Positions 9,558 to 18,111 of a stretch of DNA of 64,000 bases are shown here, piece by piece. The position numbers and the translations under genes were made by a program. Position 1 is the first letter of the stretch. The number at the start of each line of letters is the position of its first letter. Below the pieces are notes generated by a model that had not been told where the DNA came from, searched no databases, and saw only the letters and a program-made list of their open reading frames with translations. The DNA lies in NCBI GenBank assembly GCA_947503105.1, contig CANNCM010000001.1, forward strand, positions 310,001-374,000, written 5' to 3'. The stretch is from an uncultured Flavobacteriaceae bacterium. GTDB taxonomy: Bacteria > Bacteroidota > Bacteroidia > Flavobacteriales > Flavobacteriaceae.

Positions 9558-10910
9558 CTAAAACACCATCCCTTTGAGTTTCTTATAAGTTAAAATCGCT
9601 TTTCGATCTGAATACGAAGCGACCACAGAACATACCCCCATTAAACGGTCGTACAAGTTTTGGTGTTGAAGTTCCATTTCAGCTGGCAACAATTTCATTA
9701 GAAGTGTGTCATAACTGCTGGCTTTATTAGTATAAGAATTATTTACCGCCGTTGTGAAACGTAAAAGCAATTCATTGATGATTTCAAAACCAGAAATTTC
9801 CTTGTCTATCACCTCTTCAGCATTATAAATTCGTTCTACACTCAATTTAATAATGTCATTAATTTGTGCTTGAAATTGACTTTTTTCTAAAAGTGAAACA
9901 TCAAAAGTTCCATCTAAAAGAGACGTTTCATTTTTTATAAATACGGAAACCGCATCTTCAATAAGAGTACTAATCGCCAAAGCGCGCAGATAACTTACTC
10001 TCGCTTTGGTCGTTGGAAGCGCGTTATACTTTTTTGTTTGTATTTTATTGCGTACTAAATTGATCAAGTATTCTAAAGCAAATTCTTCTTCTATAAGGCC
10101 AAGATTGATCCCATCTTCAAAGTCAATAATGGTGTAGCAAATATCGTCTGCAGCCTCAACCAAATAGGCCAAAGGATGTCTAAAATAAGATGATTTTGAA
10201 GTGCTTTGACTTACTAATCCTAATTCATTGGCAACTTCTGCAAAAATAGTTTTTTGGCTCTGAAAAAAACCATATTTCTTGCAAGCAATATGCGGACTAG
10301 GTTTTTTGGGGAGAGAGGCTTTTGGGTATTTTGTGAAAGCGCCCAAAGTAGCATAGCTTAGGCGAAGGCCACCTGGTTGTCCTTGCTGATTTTGTGTTAA
10401 AATTTTGAATCCATTAGCATTCCCTTCAAATGAACAGAGGTCTTCGTATTCTTCTGCGGATAATTTTGATTTATGAATTTTTCCAAATCCTTCTTTAAAA
10501 AAATGCCCAATAGCTTTTTCTCCTGAGTGCCCAAAAGGCGGATTTCCAATATCATGAGCTAATGCGGCGGCGGCAACGATAGCGCCAAAATCATTGGGTT
10601 TGTATCCATGTATTTCATGCAATGCAGGATGCTTTTCTAAAATTTTTACGCCCGCTTTTCTGCCTAAAGATCGCGCTACAACACTCACTTCGAGACTGTG
10701 TGTAAGGCGGGTGTGTACAAAATCTGTTGACGAAAGCGGAATCACCTGGGTTTTGTCTTGTAAGCTTCTAAATTCTGGAGAGAATATTATACGATCATAA
10801 TCGACATCAAAACCTAGTCGTGTTTCATCTTGTTCGTTACGTAAGCGCTTGTTGGTATCGCCTTGACGCTTTAACGATAATAATTGTTCCCAATTCATGT
10901 TTTTACTCAT
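9558..10910 (-). CDS. dgt: Deoxyguanosinetriphosphate triphosphohydrolase-like protein (dGTPase)
   Basis: This HD-superfamily phosphohydrolase would split dGTP (or other dNTPs) into nucleoside and triphosphate. Seen: a conserved N-terminal MNWEQLL, then FRSLQDKTQVIPL, the first HD-domain His in HTRLTHSLEVS, the metal-binding HD pair in AAALAHDIGNPPFGHSGE, and Asp in EAADDICYTIIDFEDG. The frame extends to an ATG at 11015, but that adds a 35-residue tail unlike the family. I chose 10910; 10898 (MNWEQ) is also possible. It is convergent with dxs, 20 bases away. Confidence 0.92.
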   Translation of the reverse strand: MSKNMNWEQLLSLKRQGDTNKRLRNEQDETRLGFDVDYDRIIFSPEFRSLQDKTQVIPLSSTDFVHTRLTHSLEVSVVARSLGRKAGVKILEKHPALHEIHGYKPNDFGAIVAAAALAHDIGNPPFGHSGEKAIGHFFKEGFGKIHKSKLSAEEYEDLCSFEGNANGFKILTQNQQGQPGGLRLSYATLGAFTKYPKASLPKKPSPHIACKKYGFFQSQKTIFAEVANELGLVSQSTSKSSYFRHPLAYLVEAADDICYTIIDFEDGINLGLIEEEFALEYLINLVRNKIQTKKYNALPTTKARVSYLRALAISTLIEDAVSVFIKNETSLLDGTFDVSLLEKSQFQAQINDIIKLSVERIYNAEEVIDKEISGFEIINELLLRFTTAVNNSYTNKASSYDTLLMKLLPAEMELQHQNLYDRLMGVCSVVASYSDRKAILTYKKLKGMVF

Positions 10911-11034
10911 GTGTGCAAGATAGTAATTTTCAATGTTAAGTAAATGTTTCAAAAAGAATGTTTTAGTGGGTTTTAGTAACATTGAGTTAAAGGTTTTATA
11001 AAGATTGGATATCATCCAAAGCGGTTTTCAAATG

Positions 11035-11042
11035 TAATTTTG
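11035..11042 (+). promoter_or_regulatory. -7 promoter element for the TonB-dependent receptor
   Basis: TAATTTTG fits TAnnTTTG and lies 32 bases before the ATG at 11075, giving a leader of about 25 bases. No clear -33 TTG is present at 19-21 bases upstream, so the promoter may need an activator. Confidence 0.45.
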
Positions 11043-11074
11043 CAAAAAATTAAATGTATTAAAAATCACAAATA

Positions 11075-13843
11075 ATGAGATACTATTTTGTAATCCTATT
11101 CTCTTTTGCTTCTTTAATTTTGACTTCTCAAAACTCAGGGGCTGTTTCTGGATTAATAAGTGACAAAGAATTTAATAACGAACCTCTTGCTTTTGCAAAC
11201 GTTTTGATAAAAGGAAGTTCAAAAGGAACAACTTCTGATTTTGATGGAAATTATTTTCTAGAAAATATGGCTCCTGGAGTGTATACCATTCAATTTAGCT
11301 ATGTGGGCTATGAAACTGTTGAAATAGAAACTACCGTTGAAGCAGGAAAAACAAATGTTATTGATGTAATTCTTCAAGCCAATAGTGCTTCTTTGGATGA
11401 GGTAGTTATCAAAACAACAACTACAAGAGAAACAGAAAGCGCGCTCTTGCTACAACAACAAAAAGCAGTGGCTATGGAAACTGCTATTGGAGCTCAGGAA
11501 CTTAGCAAAAAAGGGGTTGGAGATATTGCTGCTGCAGTAACAAAAACTGCTGGAATATCTAAACAAAGTAGTTCAGGAAGCATATTTGTTAGAGGGCTTG
11601 GTGACCGCTATAACATTACAACTCTTAATGGATTGCCTTTACCATCTAATAACCCAGCAAAAAAGAATATTGAATTAGGTCTATTTTCAACAGATATTGT
11701 TGAAAATATTGGGATCAGCAAAACATTCAATGCCAAAAACTATGCAGATTTTGGTGGAGCTAATATTAATATAGATTCTAAAAATTTTAGAGGGCAACCA
11801 TATTTAAATCTAGGTTTGAGTTTAGGAGGCAACTCCAATACAATTGGAAAAGATCCTTTTTATTTACAAGATGGACCCGGATTTTTTGGATTTTATAATG
11901 CTACTGCCCCAGAAAATGCAACGTCTACTTCAAATTGGGGTTCAAGCTGGAACAAAGAAAATAGTAATTATAAAATCAATGGAAGTATAAAACTTAACGG
12001 AGGGAAGTCATTTGATATTGGCAACGAAGGACGTTTAAATACTTTTTTTACGATTGGTTTTGACAACAATACACTATTTAGAGAAGGGCTTAGTCGAGGA
12101 AAAGTAGGTGCCGATGGATATACACGACAAGATTTCTACAAAACCTCTTATCAGTATAACACCAATACTACGGCAATGGGGAGTTTCAATTATCGAATAA
12201 ACTCTAACCACAAATTGGCATTTACAAGTTTATTTCTAAATAGTTCTACTCAAAATCATGATGCATATAATGGATTTGATATTGAATTTGATAATGAAGT
12301 TACAGACAATGGCGATGGATTTGGATTTATTCAAAGAAACACTTTTGAACAAACTAAATTATTTGTAAATCAATTGAGTGGAACTCATGATCTTTTTGAA
12401 AACCATTCAGTGAATTGGATTGTTGGATTAAATCAACTAAAAAGTAATATCCCAGACCGAATGCAAAATACTGCAGGACGCGATTTTAGACCTGGAAGAG
12501 CTAGCGATTATGTGTTGATTTCGGGGAGTCCTATTTACAATCACCGTTTTTATCAAGAACTGACTGAAAACGAAATTTCAGTAAATGTATTTGACAAGTG
12601 GACCATTCGAGACGAAGAAGATGAAATAAAAGGAGAATTTGATTTTGGGTTTAGTGGACGATACAAATTTATTGATTTTGAATCTCAGCAGTATGAATTC
12701 AGACTGAATAACCAAGCAGGGTTATACAACATCATTGATGGTAATTTTGATGGTTTTTTTAATAGCGCTAACCTAAATTCACTTTATTTTATCAATCAAC
12801 AAAAAGAACAAACCTACAGCGGTGGACAGTATATCAATGCAGGGTTTGTAAATGGTATGTGGAATTTTAACTCAAAATTTTCTGTTCTTCTGGGACTTCG
12901 TGCAGAGATGATTGGTGTAGAGGTCGATTATCTAACGCTTCAATCTTCAAATGAAGAAAGAATTGCTTTTGTAAGAGAAAAACTACTTCCATCTGCTTCT
13001 GCAAAATATGTTGTTAAGGAAAATATGAACGTTAAACTAGGCGTAAGTAAAACATACACACTCCCTCAATTTAAAGAGCGAGTAAACATGTTATATGAAG
13101 AAGTTACTCAGGTTTATAGAGGAAATAATTATGTTTATGAATCTACAAACTGGAATGCAGATTTGAAATGGGAATACTTCCCTAATGATGGCGAATTGAT
13201 TTCAGCCACTGTTTTTGGAAAACGTATTGAAAATCCGATCAATAGTATTTTTATTAATTCTACTTCAAATGATATTTCATATATCAATACTGGTGAACAA
13301 GCAGAAGTATTTGGTCTTGAACTTGAACTTAAAAAGAATTTATACAGTTTTAGCTCCAATGATGATGAATTTATACATAAGTTTACTGGTGGTGTAAACA
13401 TATCCATTATCAATACAAATCAAGATCTAAACGCTCAAAAAGTAACTGATGAAACCGATTATAGTGCCAACTTTACTTTTGATTCTAGTAAACTTACAGG
13501 AGCCTCTGATTTTCTTATGAATGCCGATGTGACTTACATCAAAGAATTTGAAGAAAACAAATCGATTCAAGGAACTATTACCTATGGTTATTTTTCAGAC
13601 CAGTTGAATACTATTGGAACACTCAACAAGGGTAATGTGATTGAAAAAAGCTACAGTACATTAGATTTAATTGTAAAAAGCAAATTGAACAATTTTACTC
13701 TTGGATTGTCTGCAAAAAACATATTGAACCCATCGATAGAGCGAGTTCAAGAAGTTTACAACACTCCTGGAATTGATCAAGTGACACTAAGCGAATTCAA
13801 AATGGGTGTTAACTTAAGTTTATCGGTTGGATACAAATTTTAA
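11075..13843 (+). CDS. TonB-dependent outer membrane receptor with carboxypeptidase-regulatory N-domain
   Basis: This 922-residue gated outer membrane transporter would be energised by TonB-ExbBD. It has a signal peptide (about 1-18), a CarboxypepD_reg-like beta-sandwich (about 22-110; motifs NVLIKGSSKGTTSDFDGNY and VSYVGYE-like FSYVGYE), a plug (about 130-235; VRGLGDRYNITTLNGLPLPS and FNAKNYADFGGANI) and a 22-strand barrel ending in aromatic YKF. It is shorter than SusC proteins (about 1000 residues) and has no SusD partner beside it. The next gene is a beta-helix lipoprotein and the one after that group is a phosphate transporter, so phosphorus acquisition is a guess from context only. Other substrates are equally possible. 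Confidence 0.9.
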   Translation: MRYYFVILFSFASLILTSQNSGAVSGLISDKEFNNEPLAFANVLIKGSSKGTTSDFDGNYFLENMAPGVYTIQFSYVGYETVEIETTVEAGKTNVIDVILQANSASLDEVVIKTTTTRETESALLLQQQKAVAMETAIGAQELSKKGVGDIAAAVTKTAGISKQSSSGSIFVRGLGDRYNITTLNGLPLPSNNPAKKNIELGLFSTDIVENIGISKTFNAKNYADFGGANINIDSKNFRGQPYLNLGLSLGGNSNTIGKDPFYLQDGPGFFGFYNATAPENATSTSNWGSSWNKENSNYKINGSIKLNGGKSFDIGNEGRLNTFFTIGFDNNTLFREGLSRGKVGADGYTRQDFYKTSYQYNTNTTAMGSFNYRINSNHKLAFTSLFLNSSTQNHDAYNGFDIEFDNEVTDNGDGFGFIQRNTFEQTKLFVNQLSGTHDLFENHSVNWIVGLNQLKSNIPDRMQNTAGRDFRPGRASDYVLISGSPIYNHRFYQELTENEISVNVFDKWTIRDEEDEIKGEFDFGFSGRYKFIDFESQQYEFRLNNQAGLYNIIDGNFDGFFNSANLNSLYFINQQKEQTYSGGQYINAGFVNGMWNFNSKFSVLLGLRAEMIGVEVDYLTLQSSNEERIAFVREKLLPSASAKYVVKENMNVKLGVSKTYTLPQFKERVNMLYEEVTQVYRGNNYVYESTNWNADLKWEYFPNDGELISATVFGKRIENPINSIFINSTSNDISYINTGEQAEVFGLELELKKNLYSFSSNDDEFIHKFTGGVNISIINTNQDLNAQKVTDETDYSANFTFDSSKLTGASDFLMNADVTYIKEFEENKSIQGTITYGYFSDQLNTIGTLNKGNVIEKSYSTLDLIVKSKLNNFTLGLSAKNILNPSIERVQEVYNTPGIDQVTLSEFKMGVNLSLSVGYKF

Positions 13844-13895
13844 TTAAAGATTAAGTCTAACCAAAAAACTAAAAAATATTTTTAATTAAAGTAAC

Positions 13896-13930
13896 AAACA
13901 CTTAATTCTGCCTTAATTAATAAAGTGTTT
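13896..13930 (+). terminator. Inverted repeat between receptor and lipoprotein genes (possible attenuator)
   Basis: AAACACTT (13896-13903) and AAGTGTTT (13923-13930) can pair across a 19-base A/T-rich loop, followed by TTAAG and not a long T tract. It could partly terminate or process the transcript between the receptor and the lipoprotein. It is weak as a terminator. Confidence 0.35.
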
Positions 13931-13971
13931 TTAAGTTGGAAATTTGTAAAAAAATTAAATATTAAACTAAC

Positions 13972-15090
13972 ATGAAAAAATTATCTTTATTTACCTTTAT
14001 CCTTTCAAGTCTTTTAATGCTAGATTGCACTATTGAAAATGAAAATTCAGTAGCACCAAGCAGTTCGTTTGAAATTGATCCTAACGACTTCAAAGGAACA
14101 ATTTTAGATGGAACAATTTCTTTAAATCCATCATTAAATTACAAACTTACAGGAGCTTTAGTCGTAAAAGAAGGCGCAACATTGAACATTCCTGCAGGAA
14201 CGACTATTACTGCTGCTGCTGGAACAACAACATCTGCTTTTATTGGTGTAGAACGTGGTGCAACAATTAATATTAGTGGTACGGCCTCAAATCCAGTTGT
14301 TATGACTGCAGAAACACAATCTGCTGGTGCATGGGGTGGATTAGCAATTGCAGGTTATGGTATAACAAACGCAGGAGTTGATGTTACTTCAGAAGTTGGA
14401 GATTTAACATATGGAGGAACAGACAATACAGATAGCTCTGGAACCATTACCTATCTAAGAGTTGAATATACTGGTGCAACATTTACAAATGATAAAGAAT
14501 TTAATGGAGTAACATTATTTGGTGTTGGCTCAGGTACAATATTCAAAAATGTATCATCAGTAAATGGTGGAGACGATGGAATTGAGTTCTTTGGTGGCGC
14601 TGTAGACGCAGAAAATTTAGTGTCTATAAATTCAGGGGATGACTCTATCGATTTTGCAGATGGTTTTGCAGGATCTATTACTAATGCTTACATTAAAGGA
14701 ATTACTAAAGCAGGAATTGAAGGTTCAAATAATGGCGATGATGGAAACCTTGAGCCTGTTACCACTGCTACAATTTCTAATGTTACAATGGTTGTAGACG
14801 GATTAGGAAATTCTGAAGGTGCTATCTATTTTAAAGAAGGTGGCGGAAATCTTACCTACACTAACATTGTTGTGGACGGTATCAGCCTTGGAATGAAAAT
14901 AAAAAGTGATGATACTGCTGCACAAGCGAGACTTACCAATGGCGATTTGGTTATAGAAAATTTTAATTACCTCAATGCACCATCTACTTGGAATTGGGGA
15001 GGATACAATTATACAGGATCAAACACTGGTGCAACTGGTGCTGGAAATGGAGCCAATGCCCCAAGTTGGGCCGATGGTTGGTCAGAATAA
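13972..15090 (+). CDS. Beta-helix-like exported (lipo)protein paired with TonB-dependent receptor
   Basis: I recognise the architecture but not a defined function. The 372-residue protein has an N-terminal signal (MKKLSLFTF then a hydrophobic stretch) ending near Cys19. The residue before that Cys is Asp, so the lipobox is atypical. The body is built of short strand repeats rich in Gly, Thr, Asn and Asp (for example GATLNIPAGTTITA, GATINISGT, GDDGIEFFGGAV, SGDDSIDFADGFAG), like right-handed parallel beta-helices. It follows the receptor after 128 bases and probably acts with it as a surface ligand-binding or processing partner. Repeated GDD/SGDDS turns could bind a metal. Confidence 0.75.
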   Translation: MKKLSLFTFILSSLLMLDCTIENENSVAPSSSFEIDPNDFKGTILDGTISLNPSLNYKLTGALVVKEGATLNIPAGTTITAAAGTTTSAFIGVERGATINISGTASNPVVMTAETQSAGAWGGLAIAGYGITNAGVDVTSEVGDLTYGGTDNTDSSGTITYLRVEYTGATFTNDKEFNGVTLFGVGSGTIFKNVSSVNGGDDGIEFFGGAVDAENLVSINSGDDSIDFADGFAGSITNAYIKGITKAGIEGSNNGDDGNLEPVTTATISNVTMVVDGLGNSEGAIYFKEGGGNLTYTNIVVDGISLGMKIKSDDTAAQARLTNGDLVIENFNYLNAPSTWNWGGYNYTGSNTGATGAGNGANAPSWADGWSE

Positions 15091-15110
15091 TTATTTTGAA
15101 AATTAGTTTA

Positions 15111-15138
15111 AAAAAAGCTTCCAATTGGAAGCTTTTTT
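15111..15138. terminator. Bidirectional rho-independent terminator
   Basis: A perfect 20-base palindrome (AAGCTTCCAATTGGAAGCTT at 15116-15135) is flanked by A and T runs on both sides. It sits between the convergent beta-helix gene (ends 15090) and the YwqK-like gene (ends 15158), so it can stop transcription from either side. Confidence 0.85.
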
Positions 15139-15157
15139 TATTTGTAATAAAATATTA

Positions 15158-15514
15158 TTAGTAATTAACCGCAACTTCTGATTTTTCGTCCCATTCAATA
15201 ACATTAGTTATTTTGGAATCTTGAAAGTCAACTTCTTTTAAAGTATCTTCTGACCAAAAGAACCATTTCCCCGACTTGATTCCATTTTCATAATAGCCTT
15301 GTGATAATTTATTTCCTTCGTTATCATAACTGGTCCAAAAACCAACTAAGACACCATCTTTATTAAAGGTCCCTTTTTGTGATACCTGTCCGTTTTCATG
15401 ATAATACGTTGCGTTTATAAGTTCTCCTTCGACATGAAATAATGGAGATTTAAAATCTTGTGCACTAACGGTTGAGCCAACGAATAAAACAGCTATAATT
15501 ATATATTTTTTCAT
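15158..15514 (-). CDS. Exported YwqK/MORN-repeat-like protein
   Basis: A 118-residue protein with a clear signal peptide (about 1-18, ending VSAQ). About three copies follow of a short repeat of the type Tyr-x-x-Asn-Gly-x-x-x-x-x-Gly-x-(Trp/Tyr), e.g. YHENGQVSQKGTF, YDNEGNKLSQGYY and YENGIKSGKWFFW. This pattern is shared by the YwqK 'toxin-antitoxin' family and MORN repeats. In Bacteroidota such proteins are usually periplasmic or surface proteins of unknown role; there is no toxin gene beside it, so an antitoxin function is not supported. It faces the receptor locus tail to tail. Confidence 0.75.
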   Translation of the reverse strand: MKKYIIIAVLFVGSTVSAQDFKSPLFHVEGELINATYYHENGQVSQKGTFNKDGVLVGFWTSYDNEGNKLSQGYYENGIKSGKWFFWSEDTLKEVDFQDSKITNVIEWDEKSEVAVNY

Positions 15515-15767
15515 GATATTAATGTTTTACAATACAATAATATGTATTATTTTACAATAAATCAACTTTTTGTTTACATTAATTTAACATAAGATATTTA
15601 ATATACTGATTTTCAGTGTTTTATGTATTTTTATATAATTAACATTGCAGCGCCACTTTTACAGAGTACAAACAAAAAAAAGCTTAAAAAGTGCTTTAGA
15701 GATAACAATTACATAACATTAGAATGGTTTTATTATATGAAATTTGTTTGAACTAAAATTCAAATCC

Positions 15768-18041
15768 ATGGAAAACATATATATGTATATGTTAATTGCG
15801 TTAGCCTTCTTAGCCATTGCCGATTTGGTGGTGGGAGTCAGTAATGATGCTGTAAATTTCTTAAATTCTGCCATTGGTTCAAAGGCTATCTCTTTCCGTA
15901 CGATAATGATTGTTGCCAGTGTAGGAGTAGCTGTTGGGGCTATTTTCTCTAGTGGTATGATGGAAGTCGCTCGAAAAGGGATTTTCAATCCTGGAGAATT
16001 TATGTTTAATGAAATTATGATCATTTTTATGGCCGTAATGATTACCGACATTCTCCTTTTGGACTTTTTCAATTCTCTTGGAATGCCAACATCGACAACG
16101 GTTTCTATTGTGTTTGAATTGTTAGGCGCTGCAGTGGCAATAGCACTCCTCAAAATTACTGCAAATGGTGGAGAGTTTTCGGAGCTAATTCAATACATAA
16201 ACACATCAAAAGCCACTCAAATTATCTTAGGAATTTTACTTTCTGTTGTGGTTGCATTTACAATTGGCGCAATAGTTCAATGGGTGTCTCGATTTCTATT
16301 ATCTTATAATTTTAATGAAAAACCAAAATGGGTTGGCGCACTCTTTAGTGGTATAGCGCTGACAGCCATTACCTATTTTATTTTCATGAAAGGCCTTAAA
16401 GGCACATCCTATGCTAAAGAAACTTTTGATGTTTTGGGGGGTGCCACTATGAAAGATTTTTTGGAAAAACAAGTGATAAATTTGGTGCTCATTAGTTCTA
16501 TATTTTGGTCCATATTGTCCTATGTATTGATATCATTTCTAAAAATAAATATTTATCGTCTGATTATTATCGTGGGGACTTTCGCTCTCGCATTGGCATT
16601 TGCAGGAAATGATTTGGTTAATTTTATTGGAGTTCCTGTTGCCGCCTACAATTCATTTTTGGAGTGGTCTGCATCAGGAATGAGTGCTTCCAATTTTCCA
16701 ATGGATGCCCTGGCCTCAAAAGTACCAACAAACAATTGGCTACTATTAGGCGCTGGATGTGTTATGATTTTAACATTGTGGTTTTCATCAAAATCGAAAG
16801 CTGTGGTTAAAACTTCTATTGATTTATCAAGTCAAGGTGATACTAAAGAACGTTTTCAACCCAATGCCGTTTCTCGTGGGTTTGTTCGTTTTGCAATAGT
16901 ATCCTCTAAATACATGTCAAATTTACTCCCAAAATCGTTAAAAGAAAAAATTGAAACTCAATTTGAACAGCCACAAACAAACACTCTGAAAGTTAAAAAA
17001 GAAGACCTCCCTGCATTCGACTTGGTAAGAGCCGCGGTTAACTTAATGGTTGCAGCTGTTTTAATTTCAATAGCAACTTCGTACAAACTACCCTTGTCCA
17101 CTACATATGTAACATTTATGGTGGCTATGGGAAGTTCCTTGGCAGATCGAGCTTGGGGAGCAGAAAGCGCTGTATATAGAGTTGCTGGAGTTCTTAATGT
17201 TATTGGGGGTTGGTTTTTTACTGCATTCAGTGCATTTGTTGTATCGGCTTTGGTTGCATTCCTCATAAACCTCAATATACAGCTCATGTTTCCAATTCTT
17301 TTTATTAGTGCTGTTGCGCTTTTGATAAGGAGTTCTATTTTACATAATAAGAAAACAAAGGCTAAGAGTGCCAAAGGGTCTCTAAGAAATGCCGAAAGCA
17401 GCTCTGTTCAGGGAGTAATAAATGAAAGTGCTGATAATATTGCAAATGTATTGAAGCGTGGCAGCAAAATTTACAGCTCATCTATATTTTCATTGGCAAA
17501 ACAAGATTTGGTAGCACTTAAAAAAAATAAAAAACAAGTGCTAAAGCTCTCCGATGAAATTGATGAGCTCAGGGACAATATATTTTACTTTATCAAAAAT
17601 CTGGACGAATCAAGTGTTGGGGCTAGTAATTTTTATATTCAAATTCTTGGGTATTTACAAGACATGGCACAATCTTTAGATTATATCTCGAAGGTTAATT
17701 ACAAGCATGTTAACAATAATCATAAAAAACTAAAATTCAATCAAATCAAGGAATTAAGTGAGATCAGCAATGCTATAGAAGTCTTATTTTCTAAAGCAGA
17801 GATTGTCTTTGAAACTCAGACTTTTGATAAAATTGAGGCTTTAAGAGAGAATAAAAATAGTATCAATAATATCTTGAAAAGTAATATTGATATACAAATA
17901 AAAAGAACTAGAACAGAAGAATCAAGTCCGAAAAATACAACGCTATATTTTAGTCTTCTGCTAGAAACTAAAGATCTTTTGAATGCAACAGCTAGTTTGT
18001 TAGAAGAATATCAAACGGCTTATAAAAACTCAATAGGATAA
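15768..18041 (+). CDS. PiT-family inorganic phosphate transporter fused to a DUF47/PhoU-like domain
   Basis: It would take up inorganic phosphate (metal-phosphate) by H+ or Na+ symport across the inner membrane. Residues 1-520 carry about ten to twelve hydrophobic helices with two PiT signatures: VGVSNDAVNFLNSAIGS near the N-terminus and FAGNDLVNFIGVPVAA around residue 285. From about 540 to 757 the protein is soluble and helical, like the DUF47/PhoU-like regulators normally encoded beside pit, so transporter and regulator are fused. The frame opens at TTG 15744, but ATG 15768 gives the normal N-terminus. The 253 bases upstream are A/T-rich with no clear promoter match. Confidence 0.9.
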   Translation: MENIYMYMLIALAFLAIADLVVGVSNDAVNFLNSAIGSKAISFRTIMIVASVGVAVGAIFSSGMMEVARKGIFNPGEFMFNEIMIIFMAVMITDILLLDFFNSLGMPTSTTVSIVFELLGAAVAIALLKITANGGEFSELIQYINTSKATQIILGILLSVVVAFTIGAIVQWVSRFLLSYNFNEKPKWVGALFSGIALTAITYFIFMKGLKGTSYAKETFDVLGGATMKDFLEKQVINLVLISSIFWSILSYVLISFLKINIYRLIIIVGTFALALAFAGNDLVNFIGVPVAAYNSFLEWSASGMSASNFPMDALASKVPTNNWLLLGAGCVMILTLWFSSKSKAVVKTSIDLSSQGDTKERFQPNAVSRGFVRFAIVSSKYMSNLLPKSLKEKIETQFEQPQTNTLKVKKEDLPAFDLVRAAVNLMVAAVLISIATSYKLPLSTTYVTFMVAMGSSLADRAWGAESAVYRVAGVLNVIGGWFFTAFSAFVVSALVAFLINLNIQLMFPILFISAVALLIRSSILHNKKTKAKSAKGSLRNAESSSVQGVINESADNIANVLKRGSKIYSSSIFSLAKQDLVALKKNKKQVLKLSDEIDELRDNIFYFIKNLDESSVGASNFYIQILGYLQDMAQSLDYISKVNYKHVNNNHKKLKFNQIKELSEISNAIEVLFSKAEIVFETQTFDKIEALRENKNSINNILKSNIDIQIKRTRTEESSPKNTTLYFSLLLETKDLLNATASLLEEYQTAYKNSIG

Positions 18042-18059
18042 GCAGCAATAGTATGGATA

Positions 18060-18092
18060 AAAAAACCTCGCTATAAACAAGCGAGGTTTTTT
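18060..18092. terminator. Bidirectional rho-independent terminator
   Basis: ACCTCGC (18065-18071) pairs with GCGAGGT (18081-18087) around a nine-base loop, with A5-6 before and T6 after. It lies between the convergent phosphate transporter gene and nrdA and can serve both strands. Confidence 0.88.
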
Positions 18093-18111
18093 ATTTTTAA
18101 AATACTTTAAA

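Noticed and set aside
15158-15514. Possible toxin-antitoxin locus, from the YwqK-type protein
   Set aside because: No toxin gene is next to it, and the signal peptide indicates an exported protein.
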